Positions 12,601 to 27,700 of a stretch of 64,000 nucleotides of DNA are shown here, piece by piece. The first letter of the stretch is position 1, and every line of letters begins with the position of its first letter. Position numbers and translations under genes: made by a program. Source of the DNA: Apostichopus japonicus (taxonomy: Eukaryota > Echinodermata > Holothuroidea > Aspidochirotida > Stichopodidae); contig NC_092581.1 in assembly GCF_037975245.1 (NCBI RefSeq), forward strand, positions 8,743,303-8,807,302, given 5' to 3'. The notes beneath the pieces were generated by a model that saw only the letters and a program-made list of their open reading frames with translations, was not told where the DNA came from and searched no databases.

Positions 12601-15600
12601 TAAAAGGGACACATTTTCTATTTGTTTTACTCTGTTTGATGTAGATAAGGTATTATTTCTATAAAATGTTACACAAGTATAGGTCTACACATGATTACTA
12701 AGAATAAAGCAAGAACTGGTGGAGTTGTTTCTATGTTCTGTGTCATCCAACTGAGATTTTCATAAGGGTAACCTTTTTTATGTTAGTATTTGTTAATTTT
12801 GTATGCTGTTTGAAGCTAAATCCCATAGCAATTTGCATATCATTAGCAAGATTACTCAAGTTTAACGTTAAAAAAACAAAGCACAAACATAGCTCAACTG
12901 CTGAAACACTTGAAGAGTTGCTTTTTGCAGCAGGTTTTAACGTTAAACATGCTGTATGATCAAAACTGTTTGATACAAAGACAAAATTAGAATTGGCAAT
13001 AATCATTAATAACACACTAACACATTAACACATTAATAACACATTAATAACACGTTAAATGGATGTGTGCCGAGAGATTGGCTTCGGTCAGCTTGCGAGT
13101 CTATAAGCCTCCATGGCTTCTTTCGCGAGTTCCTGCTTGCGGGAAGATCACATATACATACATACATACATACACTCAAAGCTAAAATGCATTTAGTGCC
13201 AAAATTTATAGGGGCCGGATGTTTCAGTAAAATTGATTTTAACTGTGAGTTATAACACACTGTGGATAAAATGTTTTGGTAAACTGATGATCAACTGCAG
13301 AAATCTTGTGATTTAGACAAGTAGCTCACACAAATTATGTAGCCAAGTTATAAGTTGCAGAATGAACTAAACATTGATTAGTTGTTAGAGTGTTATACAT
13401 CCAATGACTTATGGTTACAAGAAAACAAATTACCTATCGGTCATATTTCACGATTATGATAATAGTTGGCTATAGATTTATCTATAATGATTGCCTGAGA
13501 GTGAAATTGTGATGCCAGTTGCCCAGAGCTGGATGTCATATAAAGTTTCATTTCATTTATGTGTTTTATCACAAAGTACACGTATGGAAAATAAGTACCA
13601 AATCATGTATATGTATGTATACATACATTGCACAAGGAAGTGATTTATAAAACCTTTGTAGGCTTCTCTAGAAGGTCACTCACTACCTGTATAACTCCTG
13701 CAATAGAGTAAAGGAATGTTACCTACAATAAAGCATAACGGAACATAGCGCTCACGGCACTCCGAGAGGGTCCTTAACTGTGTAGCGCAAGAGCCATTTT
13801 GTGTGTGTTTTGACCTGTATCTTCATGTGTATTTAGTCAATCATTTTGGACCATCCACATTTTGAAAGCTTAAACTGTTAGCTTTCTGGTGGTGTATGCC
13901 TTAATCCATATATATTTTGGTAACCTTACGCCAATTTTTAGCTCATACCAGCATGCTGGTGTGAGCTATTGTTACAGTGCGGCGTCTATCACTCTATCCG
14001 TCAACAATTGGTAAAACCGCTCCCACTCGCACAGTGTTTGATGGAATTTCATGCAACTTGGACACAAGGACCATTAGGTATAGGTCCATCAGAGATGATC
14101 CAAAATTTAGGGTCAAAGGTCACCTGTGGGCCGTAATGGGCCATTTTGTGGAAATACGCAAAATGCTTCTTCTCCTACAGATTCCATGGTACAATGTTGA
14201 GGGTTTGTCACGATAGTACTATGGTAGTTTTACCTTCAGGGTGTTCATGAATTTGAGATCAAAGATCAACTAGGGGTCTTTTGTGGCCCGGGCCGCGGCC
14301 CTATATTTTCAAATTGCTCCTGTTCGTACAGTGTATAGCCAATTATAATGAAACTTGGTCACAATGTTCCTCGGGATGAGAGTTACGAGGGGTGTTCGGA
14401 AAATTGAGGTCAAAGGTCATTTAGGGGGTCATTGGGGGTCATTCTTTGTAATATTTTGAAATATCTCAATCTTCTCAAGATTTTGATGGATCATATTCAA
14501 AGTTGAACTGATGATTGTTGGATTGTGTATGAATAAGGTGATGCCTAAAAAATTTTGGTCAAAAGTTAATTAATTACAATTAATCCCCATTGTTTAAAAA
14601 AATCTGAGCCTTCACTTTTTGCCAAAGCTCCTTTAATTTGTCTCCCAGTGTCTGCAGTGTTTGTTTACAATTGTGGTTAAGCTCTGCAGAGGCTGTTAGT
14701 GGAATTAAAGCAGGACTGGGAGTTGTTATTAACTGTTGAACTGTAAGCATGAGAGCCCTATAGCCAATCAGCACTTGCCGATTCTTAGAAGTCTTTGAGC
14801 CTGAGGTATGTAGGCAGCTTGTGAAGTTATGCCTTGTAGGGAGTGCTTGTTATGTCTGCTAAGGTAGAGGGGAGAAAGTTTAATAGGGTAGGTCAGTGGT
14901 ATTGTTTGAGAGAGTGGGTAAAATAGGATTTAAAGGGGAAATAGGAATTATAGCCAGTGGTGTGGCCAGGATTCTGTTAATGGAGGGGGGGGGGTATCCC
15001 TCACGGGCCCAAAATTGGTTTTGTGGGCCCTACATTTTTAAGCTCGAAAAAGGTATGAGCTTCTGCACCATTGGTGCTCTAGTTAATTAAAAAAGTGATT
15101 TTAGGATATTTTCAATGAGAGTACACTTGAAAACCCTAGTTTTTCCGCACTGTGTGGGCTGTTTTTGCCCCGTAACTTTTGTTTGCGAAGTCCTAAAATC
15201 CCAGTTCAAATGGTGAATTAAACTATGAATATTCATCACGTTTTCTACCGATTCTTAACTAAATTGACCAATGAGAACCTTACGCCAAATTGCAAACTAA
15301 AAAGAAATCAGGGATATTCCTTCTGTTTCCCTTTGTTCTCAATCGACATGACGACACAATACTGTATTCAGCACATGTTGGTGAATGTGCATTCAAGGAG
15401 TGTTGTCGTTTGATTGTGATATCTTGAGTTATTGTTAGATTTAACTCAAAATGCTTCTCACTAACTTTCAAAAGACTTTATTTATTCAATTAATTGTAAT
15501 TTCGGTTGAAAATAATACCTCCAAAGTGACATTTTCTGTATCCTTTTGAACCTGTTTCTGACCACGCGATGAAACGACTAAGTTGGAGCGTACCAAACCA

Positions 15601-18600
15601 CAGTTTGTGGGGTATGTAGTTGTTCTAAAGACTATAGTTTTGTACTGTTTAGAACGCAATATAGCTTTACAGTGTAATGTCTATACTAGCTGCGTATAAA
15701 CAATATTAGTGATACTGTAGCCTATAGACTAATTCAAGTACAAGTCGTAGTGGGGTTCGGCCTAGTATCACATTGGTATTAACCCCCTAATGTATAATGG
15801 AACAGTCCCTGACGCTCTCCGTCTTCGCGTGATTGTCCACAGAGCAGCGGGGAAAAATTAGGTCAGCAGAAAAACCGCAAAGAGGTGCTTGCTGCAAAGG
15901 CAATTCTTAGTTTTCGCTGTGAGCGTTTTGGTTTAAAACTTTCCGTTATGGTAAAGGAATGTTAGCTACAATAAAGTAAGGAATGTTACCTACAATAGAG
16001 TAAGGAATGTTAGCTACAATAAAGTGAAGTAAAGTTAGCTACAATAAAGTGAAGGAATGTTAGCTACAATAATTTAGAGGGAATGTTACAACTATAAAGT
16101 AGAGGGAATGTCACAACTATAAAGTGAAGGAAAGTTAGCTACAATAAAGTAAAAGGAATGTTACCTATAATAAAGTAAGAAGGAATGTTACCTACAATAA
16201 TGTAAAGGAATGTATTAATAAAGTGAAGGAATGTTACCTACAATAACGTAAAAGGATTGTTACCTACAATAATGTAAAGGAATGTTTATTAATAAAGTGA
16301 AGGAAAGTTAGCTACAATAAAGTAAAAGGATTGTTACCTACAATAAAGTAAAGGAATGTTAGCTACAATAAAGTGAAGGAATGATAGCTACAATTAAGTA
16401 AGAAATATTAGCTACAATAAAGTAAACTAATGTTACCTACAATAAAGTAAAGGAATATTTATTAATAAAGTGAAGGAAAGTTAGCTACAATAAAGTAAAA
16501 GGATTGTTACCTACAATAAAGTAAAGGAATGTTAGCTACAATAAAGTGAAGGAATGATAGCTACAATTAAGTAAGAAATATTAGCTACAATAAAGTAAAG
16601 GAATATTTATTAATAAAGTGAAGGAAAGTTAGCTACAATAAAGTAAAAGGATTGTTACCTACAATAAAGTAAAGGAATGTTAGCTACAATAAAGTGAAGG
16701 AATGATAGCTACAATTAAGTAAGAAATATTAGCTACAATAAAGTAAACTAATGTTACCTACAATAAAGTGAAGGAATGTTAGCTACAATAAAGTAAAGAA
16801 ATGTTTCCTACAATAAAGTAAAAGGATTGTTACCTACAATAAAGTAAAGGAATGTTAGCTACAATAAAGTGAAGGAATGATAGCTACAATTAAGTAAGAA
16901 ATATTAGCTACAATAAAGTAAACTAATGTTACCTACAATAAAGTGAAGGAATGTTAGCTACAATAAAGTAAAGAAATGTTTCCTTCAATAAAGTAGACGG
17001 AAGTTACCCACAATAAAGTAAAGGAAGTTACCTACAAGTAAGTATTTAAGGAGAAATTACCTACCATAAAGTAAATGAATACCCTATGCCACATTCTTGG
17101 TGTTTGTATTAGCATGCTGCAATCACATTGAGATGCAGAAAACAATCGGTAAGCTTTTGCACTTGATATTCTGTTATTGTGTAATATTGGGACATCATTT
17201 TAAGCTTGAACTGGATCATGTGTACTAGTGTCTGTTCCCTTCTTCCAGGGGTCTCATGATATTCACTAAACATTGTCATGATCATAGAGTTACCGTTTCT
17301 ATGTAAGGGGTTGAAAGTGGATCAAGTTAGGTACAGTAGGCTCCTCCAACTCGGGTGACTTTTCTTTATGTTTGATCAGCACTGTTACCAAACCAACCAA
17401 ATTTTTTTCAAAATAAGATTACAGTTTATCAAACTAAGACTGCTGGCATTTTTCCCCAAAGTTAAATTTATTGAATGAGTAATTACTGGATTCAATTTTG
17501 GTCCTGGAGATTTTCTATCTTGGATACAATTTTTATATAAATCACATGATAGATCAAATTAGACATTTGCCATATATAATTCATGATTTGAAATGGAACT
17601 TTTTGTCTAGCCAAGCTAATTACCTTCATTGTGATAGAATTTTTGTATCAAACAGCATGAAGCAAATTAATCATGACCAATTCAAACAGCTGCTCATGTA
17701 AACTTATTCATGCACACTTCAGACATAACCATATGTAATGAAGTTAACAATGGATTCCAGTTACTTCAATAGCGAGCGGGATTACATTTTGCTGTCAAGT
17801 AAGATAATTTATTTTTACAATACCATCACAAATCCAGCTAATTACATCATACTATGACACTATATTTTTGAGGGTACTGCACACAGCTGTCTAGCTATGT
17901 GTCTGATTATCTCCAGCGAAATTGTATGTTTTCCCCAAGTCGATTAACTGTGGGCCCTCAGGATATCTGGATTTTGTGAAGGTAGGTGAAAATGAGCTCT
18001 GTGAAGGAGCATTTTACTTCTAAGATATATATACTGGTGGACCTGCATAGCTTTGAGTCTGTAGTCCTTGGTCTTTGTACATAGTAACACAGTAGTAATT
18101 CAAAGACAGGCAAAGAAGTACAAATTTATCATAGGTAGTTTGCAACTCCCTCACCCAACTTTTTTTCTCCTTAAGTTCTGTATGAAGAGTATTCTCAAGC
18201 CTTACCTAAGTTTGAAGTGGATAATATACAGTAGCGTGCATGCTAGCCTTTTTTAATTTTATTTTTATCGTTATATTATATCTTAACTTATTCATAGTGA
18301 AAAGAGGAATAACAGTAAAGTATTAAATGTTATACATGAAAGGAAAAGCCGGAATCATTTAATTAATATACAGTTGTGAACCATCCGATGCACTAATTCA
18401 TATACAACACCATTGTATCATAATATGAAAGAAAATCTACCATATGATACATCCATAAAATGTAGTAAGTGCTCTGTATCACCAACAATGGTCAGGGACG
18501 TAGCCAGGGGGGGAGCGATGGAAGCGATCGCTCCACCAGCCCCCTCCCCCCCTCCCTTTGAGTACCTCAAAAAATAAAATTTAACTAAAAGTAGGAAATA

Positions 18601-21600
18601 TCATTATAGCTCTCTTTTCAGGTTGAAGGAAGCTAAGCGACCCTTCTCAATCTTTCCCCTGAAAGTTTGTCTGCTACGTAAATAAATAAAATACTCTTAT
18701 TATTGTTTATTTCCCGCAACGTGGGAGGCTTTTTAGGCAAAAATTTTCTTTGTACATCATGGTGCTCCATTAAGTGTTATAATGTGCCCTTTGTGAATAG
18801 TGCTCCTTTTAAAATTCTGCTTCCCCCCCCCCCCCTTTCAAATTTCTGGCTACATCACTGCCAGTGGTTACATCTATACAGACCAGCAATGATATATATT
18901 GCTATACATTGAAATTGTACTACATAAGTATTAATATCATGACAGATTTAACCTGCCCAGTTTCTCCCACAATCTTTAAAACCTGCTTCACATATCACCT
19001 TATCATGTTCTACATTTTGATGTCATAGCAGTGGTAAGGTGCTCCCTTTGTGTATTACATCTATTGTCTATTGCTAGTATAAGATATATGTACTACAAAA
19101 ATGTTGTTATATGAATGTTATAGATATAATGCATAAAATTCACTGTATATAGAGTATAGACTTACGAAATGTCACCCGGCATCCTGCTCCTGGTTCCTCC
19201 AGTTTAGCAGTGAACCACCTTCCTCTTGTATCATCATCCCAAATGAGATGTTCAAAAAATATAAAAAATATTTGACATAATTGTGAAGTCAGAAGTCATC
19301 TGCTCCACTAACCCATCTTGTTTAATACCTACAATGTAATATAGCTGACTCGTTAAATTTATAATGTTAGTACTAAGTACAATGACAATTAATTATTGAT
19401 AATTTATCTCTCTCTGTTGCATTCTGCATGCTAGACATTTTCCCTATCTCTCTGGCTTTACAGCATTACTAAATGTATGTCAGTGGCACATTACTTAAAT
19501 ATTTTCCTGGGCAATACCTGACACTCTTTTGTAACTATAGTTTGCTTTTGATGCTGATTAGTAAAACAAGGCACTTTTTATATACCTTGCCAAAAGGGGG
19601 AAAAATCTATACCATGGTGTGTGGTGTGTGTATAAGGTTACACCTTGGCTTGTAGCCACGATAAGGCAGAAAGTATACCCTGGAATAACTTCACTCTTAG
19701 TACGTGGATGCACCTAGTCAGTGCAAGAGCTCTATCATTTTCCATAAAGGTCAAATGTCACCCTCCAAATTATTATTATTTTTTTTTACTAATTGAGGTT
19801 ACTCAGGGAAGTAAATGATGATTTCATTCGGTTTTACACCCAGACACTTTCGAATAGTATCACTGATCACAGAACTTACACAAATTCATTCCAAACTCGT
19901 TGATGTTTCCAACTCTTTCTTCCATATTTTCTTTAAAAAAATTAATATGCAGTCTAAAAATTTGTGATACAGGTAACTGTTTAGAGTCAAATAGTGTGTT
20001 TACAAATTTCAACACAAAAGGCTGCTTTCAGGATTTCTAAAGTTAAACCTTGAAAGAAAGCAAAAATGAGAACAATATCTCGTTGTGACCTGCAGTAATA
20101 TTGAAAGTGCATCATGCTTGTGTTCAAAACAGTCATATACAGTTTGCCAATTTGAGACTAGTAGGTTCCTATGCACACATACAGCTGAATGTGAAATTGA
20201 GCTCAATACTTGGATATCAATACAGCAAACAGAACTAGAAGTGTCACAACTAATTGGTCGGAAATAGAGTTAATTAATCTTGTAAAGATGGTAATGTTCA
20301 TTTTCCTGTCTAAAATGTCATATTAGAAGGTCGTCAGCAATTATAGTCTTTTGGTGATAGGGTTCCATTGATTTGCCCAAAGGAGTTCAGGATTGCTTTG
20401 AGCTAATTGCTGTTAGTGTTTGTAATATATAGTGTGTTGTGTATGTGCTTTAAAACATAGCGCACAACTTTGAGGCTACAAGCACAAAGGGTTGGGGTGA
20501 GGGGCGGGAGGGTGGGGGGGGGAGTGGTGATGAGGGAAAGAGAGCAATCCAGTTTATTGAAATGTAATTAGAAGTTATGTAAAACTGTCCCTTTCTTCCA
20601 TGATTAGTTGAATGTGTCAATACGACATGAGTGTTCAGAATGTCTTTTTACAATCCTATCCAGTTACCAATTGTAACTGTTGGAGGTGATGACTTCATGC
20701 AGTATATTCTGATTTACCATAACTAATGTGATAGGATACATACTGTGCTTCTATGTACATGAATAATGTAAACCAAGCAACTAACGGTTTTTCTGTTGTT
20801 TTTTTTTTGGGGGGGGGAGGGGTGGGGTTGACATAGTTGAGAACTTACATGACTGAAATTGCTTTGTGTTAATCAAGTGTAGAAGTTGCTACCCTCAAAT
20901 TATGTATGTATTAATTTCATGGTGCTAGGTAGTTTACTGTGTGATCAAATATTGGTTGTATGTCTATAACTTATAATCTCTTTACGGAACACGAACAAAA
21001 TGCATCGACCAAACAACCATCTGATCTTCAAAACCAATCAACTGTTGTGGAATGCATATAGTAAGAAAGACTTATAACCTCTCTGCACCTCAATGACAAA
21101 TTTGAATTTATTTGAAGTGACCTTGAATATTACTTAAACACCTTCCTTTTTTTTTATAAGTCTCTCTTTTTATGCCAATTATTTGCTATTAGTACCTGCG
21201 AGAGAATTTAGAACGCCGATGGGTTATCCATTTATCTCACAACCTTGGTGTTGCTGCTAAATGATGCATAAATTGTATGGTTGGTCACCTGAGTGGTAAT
21301 TGCTTGGCATTTATACTCTTGAACCTAATGATTGAACTACGGTAGGTACCTCAGCCCCCCCCCTAATACCAGGGGAAGTCCTGAGCTGGAGGAGATACAG
21401 TATAAAGACAGGCTGTTAAATTAGGGGGTCTATACAGCAGTTAGTAACCTGAGAAGAATAGAAAGGTTAAAGGTAGAAATATAAAGAGCCCATTGCCTAC
21501 AGAACGTCCATGGAATATACCTTTTCAAAACATTTATATATTTTCACATATTAGGAGAAGTATTTTTAACAGAAGTTATCATTATTAATCAAACAATTGT

Positions 21601-21675
21601 TTCCCGGACTAAAATAACCTATGGTGGCTCTCTTATTTGATCCTTTGAAAAGCCTTTTTCTTTTCTTTCTTTTTT

Positions 21676-21744
<69 letters not shown>

Positions 21745-24700
21745 TCATGATATGTATATATATCAGGCAACTATATATTAACTCTAATTTATACATACAT
21801 ATAATAAATTTTTTTTTTTTGAAGATTTGAAATTTGTGAGATGCAAATTTCAGAATCTGAGGCAAGTTGAATGTTCAATTACAGAATTGACCTCCTCTGT
21901 CGATACATAATTGTAACAGGCGATGAAATCAACACTAACTGTACAGTAGTTGTTTACCTCTTTTTCTATTCAAAGTGAAAATGTTGTCGATTGTTAACAA
22001 TTCTGTAAAGTAGCAGACATTGCTTGTTTTTGTGGGTTCTTTTTCTGTTACTACTACCTTGAGGTATTCTGATATAATAATAAATCTCATTCCAGAAAAA
22101 CTTAAAAACTTCATTGGGACCACGTTATCAAGGATAATAATATTGTGTGCATGTTTTATGTTATTTCATTCTTATATGGCTAAGAATCACTTAGCTTATT
22201 GGAATTCTGTTTTTAAGTCTGCATTGTCAAAAAAAAACTTAAAAGATGGTCATACTGTTGTAGTCATAGAGTATAATACAACTTTAGGCTATTTTAGTAT
22301 ATATACAAGGTCACTTTATCCCCAGATGTTGGTTAATTAACACTTATCTAGAATCTTTTGTTTAATATTACAATAGCCTCATATCAGATACAAGGCCATA
22401 AAGTTGCAATGGGATTCATTAGGATAGCCAATTTATTACCAAATTATTCAAATAAACACATTCAGACAGTACTAATTATCCACCTTTCTGTTCATAGTGG
22501 CATGTGTCCGGTCACATGTCTTACCGACTTAAAGCACCCAGTTGGTAACTCAGAGCAAGTGCCAACAAATTTTCATGGTCTTTTCTTCTACAAGATGTTG
22601 ACCATGTAATTGGAAAAAAAAACTATTTCTGCTGATTCTGCGTGAGGTATGGGCGGAGGTGGCATGGGGTTATTAGTTGAGCTTGTCGTAGGTAATCTCT
22701 CAATGTTTAGAGGGAAAGTTCACAGATTTGATAGTGGAAATAGTCCAAGAAAACTTGAATCTCCTCTCATCCACTGTGTATAGCCACTTACTGTTGGCTA
22801 TGTGTCTGTTTGAAAATCTCCATTAACTGTGTTATAACACAGCAATTTTCCCATTTGACAAAACAGTTTATATGCTCTATATGTAACATGTTCATCATAA
22901 ACCAGTTTTAAGTGAAAACATACTTTCATCTCTATTTTTAGCCTAGATACAGCTATACCCAATCCATCCCACTTAATGCAAGAAGGTTATCTACAAATTA
23001 TGTTTTGTAAAATTTACCTTTCCTTCTTTCTTTTCACATTCTTACCCAAGTTCTTAAACCTAGTTGGAAGTTTTGCAGATGAATACTTATCAGTTACTTT
23101 ATGTAGTAAAAATAGCCTACTATACATGTAGTCAAACATTCACTATACTTTGCATAGTAAAATAAGTTCATATCATTTCAAAGATAAGAAAGAACTCGTA
23201 CTTATGAATTAATTTCCAGTACATAAATCTGAGCTAGCTAGTTGTTTCAACCAAAAAGGCAGGATTTTTTTTATTTCGGAGGGTAGGGGGAGGGGGTAAA
23301 ACAGATTGGTCCAACAAGCTAGAACACTCAAAATGGTACGTGAACACCAATGAATCAGGTGATCCCGTAGTTTGATCAGACTTTGCTGTCTTGTGCTTGT
23401 GAGAGCAGCTTGATGACCAGAATTGTGTAAATGTTAAATTTTGTATGAACAATCAAACTCTGTCAGATAATATTGTGACTGAAAACAAGTTTATTCACAA
23501 TCAAGATGATACTTGCTCACTTGATTATCAATGTGATAGGGTTATGTAGGTCAATTACTGTTCTTTATGAATTCTTTAAAAATCCTCATCAAGTGAGACA
23601 TCTCTCATTTCTTTCTTTTTTTTTACTTGTGTGTCTCCAGTTATTCCCAATAGTATAGATTTCAACTTTGGGTTCTATTTTGGTATGACTAACAAAACCA
23701 TGATTTTGCAATGGGATTGATTAGTTCACATATACCTAGTACATTAAAAATAATCAGCTCTACTTTAGTGCTCACACCTACAATACATTGTTAATGTAAA
23801 CCTAGCTAAACTCCTGCTAACTACAGTATAGACAAGAATCTGCTTGTCCTTGGCTGTTACAAATCACTTGTGAAATGCACTTTAGAGGTATATGATTGAG
23901 AATGCAAATGGAAATATGTAGGTCTATATATAGTTTAATCTCTGAGTAGGAGAAGCTTGTAATGAACAACCCCCCCCACCCTGCCCCCCCACCCCGTCAA
24001 GTATCAAAGGAAGAAAGAGAGAACTTTTTTTCCCCCATTCATATTGTATTTTATATCTTTTCTTTGAGCAAGAGAGAACATTTACACACAGAATTGAAAA
24101 AATTGAACGAAGAAGAAATAAATAAATATTTGCTACAGCCAGTTATACTTAATTGAATGTTATAATTACAAGGAAAAGTAACAATTAGAAAATCTATGTA
24201 CTACCATAAGACATCATAGAGCTTACATTTTTTTAATGTTTCATTTATTTTTTGTTTTCATCTTGTATTGTCCATTTTCCTTGATTGATACATGATGGAA
24301 ACGTCAATGCTGTCACTAAACTGTTGTGTTTCTTATAGTGTGACCTCATATTTGCATCTTATCTTTTCATGTAAATACACTTTCACTTACCTTTCAAGAA
24401 TCAAAGAAATGAAAAAAGGAAATTAAAATGTATGAACACCAACAGTAGTCAGCACTTTGACATCAAAACTCCCACTGAATACTTTGAAACTCAGCAAAAA
24501 CATGTAACAGTAGGAGATTCTTGGAGGAATTTTCCATCCTATGTGTCTCTATTATTTATTTTGAGATGGCAGTTGGATTTACTTTTCCATTAAAGTAAAC
24601 AATTACATTAACATGCTACAAAAGACTCTTGCTATTAAGACTGTAATCACAGTTCTAGGTTTACCCTGGGTCATCTCAACTGTGTTGTCAAATCTAGCCA

Positions 24701-27700
24701 AAGAGATCAGATTAGTGAGGAGTTCAAATGTAAATCAAGTGAATTCTGGCTCTGCTTTGACCGATTGTATCACACAGATTGCAAAAAAACAAAATTTGCT
24801 CAGAGTGTAGGCGAATTATAATGGATGGAAATGCAGACAGTGCCTTTTTTTTTGCTGAGAAGACCTTTCTGTTAGTTCAAAGTGAAGGCAAACCTAGAAC
24901 AAACCAGCTGAGATTCTGAGGGGTAACTTGAGCGTAACTTGATGGTAACATGAGGGTAACATGAGGGACACGTTTGACAACATTTTGTACGAAGAGTTTA
25001 ATACAAACTTCTTTACATGTTAATCTAAAGGTCAATATACATCAGCTTTTACAAAACTGGGTAGAAACAGTCTGATTTTTCTGGAAATCAAATCCTTTGT
25101 GTCAGAAGAGACATAATTTTAGAGGTTATTTTGCAAGATCAGCCTAATCATAAGAAACAAAAGTATGTTTTTGATGGCTGTTGAAGAGGATTTGGTCTTC
25201 TGTTTACAACTTTCAAAGTTTCATTTCAATGTGAGTTTCTACCCTGTTGCTGTCTTATTTCTCTTACTTCTTTCTTGCATTCTTGATCTCTTTATTATTC
25301 AACAGGGAAGAATCGTTGACGTCAGCCTCTAGTTTGCACGATTTGGAAGAAGAAGAATTAAGCATGACCAACTACCAAGACTCACAGTAAGTAGTCTTAA
25401 GTACCAAATTATTCTCTTTGCCCATGAAATATGCATATTTATAGGAGTTATTATTACTTTATTTGATCCTTTTACCACCAAATAGAGATTTTTTTCATCT
25501 TATAATAAATCTAACTTTTACCAGCAGTCAGATAAAGAAGATTATCGTTACATTTGTGATGTATGTAGGTCTTTGAATTGTATAACTTAATTTACCAACT
25601 TGAAGTTTTTTTTTCTGACCTTTTAAATTGTGACTTTCCAAATGTCTTGTACAAACTATTACAGAGCTGTGTGTTAAGGATGCTGTGAAGATGAAATCAG
25701 CATTCTCAGTGAAATTTATCTACAGTATACTTACAGTATAAGCAAGCGTGCCAGTTTGCTACAAAATGCATATATAGATGCATGGCACGTTTCTTTGTCA
25801 CAAAAATATCATCAGGTTTGGTGATGATCAAAGCCACATTAAAATGTTTCAAAGGTTGTCATTCATGTCCCCAAACTTTATGAAAACAATGCTAGAAATA
25901 TTACAATTAAGACTTTTCTGATTTATATTCTGGTTCTCCAAACTATTTTCAGACATTTTAGGGTTGTTAATTTGTAGGGTAGATAATAAATTGTTTCAGT
26001 GTGGATAACCAGGCGCAATAAAATTATTTCTTGAATTTTGAGTACAGGTGGCCATGAACAATTTAAGTGAGTAGTACTGGTATAAATTGTATGTAAAACT
26101 TTCTGTTCAGTTAACATCATTCAGACCAAACCATTTTAATATACATTCATGATTGGATACCCCTCAATCTGGCTATGAAAACATAGTTAAAACTTGGGGG
26201 CTGCTTTGCTTGTATAATTTACCAAATAATTAAACAAAATATTAGTGCAATACAGAAAGATTGGTGTCCGACAAATTTTATTGTTTTTTTTTGGGGGGGG
26301 GGGGGGTTTGTGGGGTTTTTTTGGCAAATGCTGCAAGGTTATATGACTAGGCCCTAATGGAATCAATTCTGTTGGGATGTTGATGGTCAGACTAATAGAA
26401 TGGGATTGGTTTTCAAATGTACAGGATAGTTTAATCGGTGGAGTATGACACTATTAAAGAATATCTGGGCTCACTCTCTGATTTTCTGGACCGTAAATCT
26501 GGACATCCGAAAAATGTAGCAGAATCACACTTAGATTGACCAATATGTACACTGTTATGAGAGATGTGTAGCTTCGGTGAGTAGAATTTTGACCTTTGTG
26601 CTGGTAAATCTTCCCAATCAGTTCGATCATAGGCATAACCCTATGTTGGTCGTATTCCAACTGTTAACAACTTGTTGTCGGCTGAGGCTAAGTTTTGGTG
26701 GTCCGAAACAAATTTAGTCATTTGGAACTACTGTTAAGAATCTTCCCCGAATATGCACCTTTGATGTGACTCAAAGGGCGTCAATGACTATAAACTTTCA
26801 TTACCTGTAGAATCTTTGTAGTCAAAGAGTATTTTCATTTATTGCCATAGAAGTGAGGCATTACTATTCCTCTACTTTTTCACATTTTTCTCCTCTTTAT
26901 TTTTGCCAGGCATAATCTAATATTTAAGTAACCAGAAATCATGTTTTCCCGGGTATTTTTATAATCTTCATTTTGTGGTCTGCTGAGTTTGGCTCAGTTT
27001 ACAGTCTTCATCGTGATTTGGTTTAAAAACTTGCTCTGCTTTTAATCAAGATTTACAAAGATCAATTTCTACTCACCTGCATCTCGAGATAAGAATCTCT
27101 ATTTTTGAAGCTGTTTGTGCAAAAATGATAAAAAAACCTGGCCTGGAGAAAACAAGAAAATGACCCTGTTGTTCATGAATTCATGAATACATTATTTTGT
27201 TTTAGAGGAGGGTGCAAAGAAGGTAGCGTTCCAACTTCCAACCACTTTCAGCTTTCAGTCAATATTCAAAGTCACTCCGATGACAGTTAGCCAAATGATA
27301 CAAGCAGAAGGAATGAGGATACACTTTTGGATAGGTTGAAACAAGTAGAAATTATTAAAGTACTCTTAACTTTAGAGTGGATTGGAAGATGGAAGGAAAT
27401 ATGAATATGCTAAAAGTGAAGTTTTCATAGAGGACCAATTAGGATATATAAATTTGTAGAATACTCTGAAGTACTTAGCAGCTTGGAGTGTTGGGGTTCT
27501 TTACTGACTTATTCCCTTGTCATGATAGCATTTAGAACCAGGGTTCGGTAAAAGACATGTTGGCCACACCTGCATGAATAGATTGTTTGATGAATAATCT
27601 TTGTTGTACTGTAAGTTCATTTGATGCCGGTTCAACAGTTTCAGTTACTACTTAAAAGTGTTAAAACAGTAGATAAGGTTGTTAGGAGACAGGTAAGCTT

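Noticed and set aside
15951-17065. CRISPR-like array
   Set aside because: Units are contiguous 25-bp tandem repeats without unique spacers, and the locus is animal nuclear DNA.
22020-22340. 106-codon open frame
   Set aside because: It begins at a TTG, sits in AT-rich intron and shows no coding signs.
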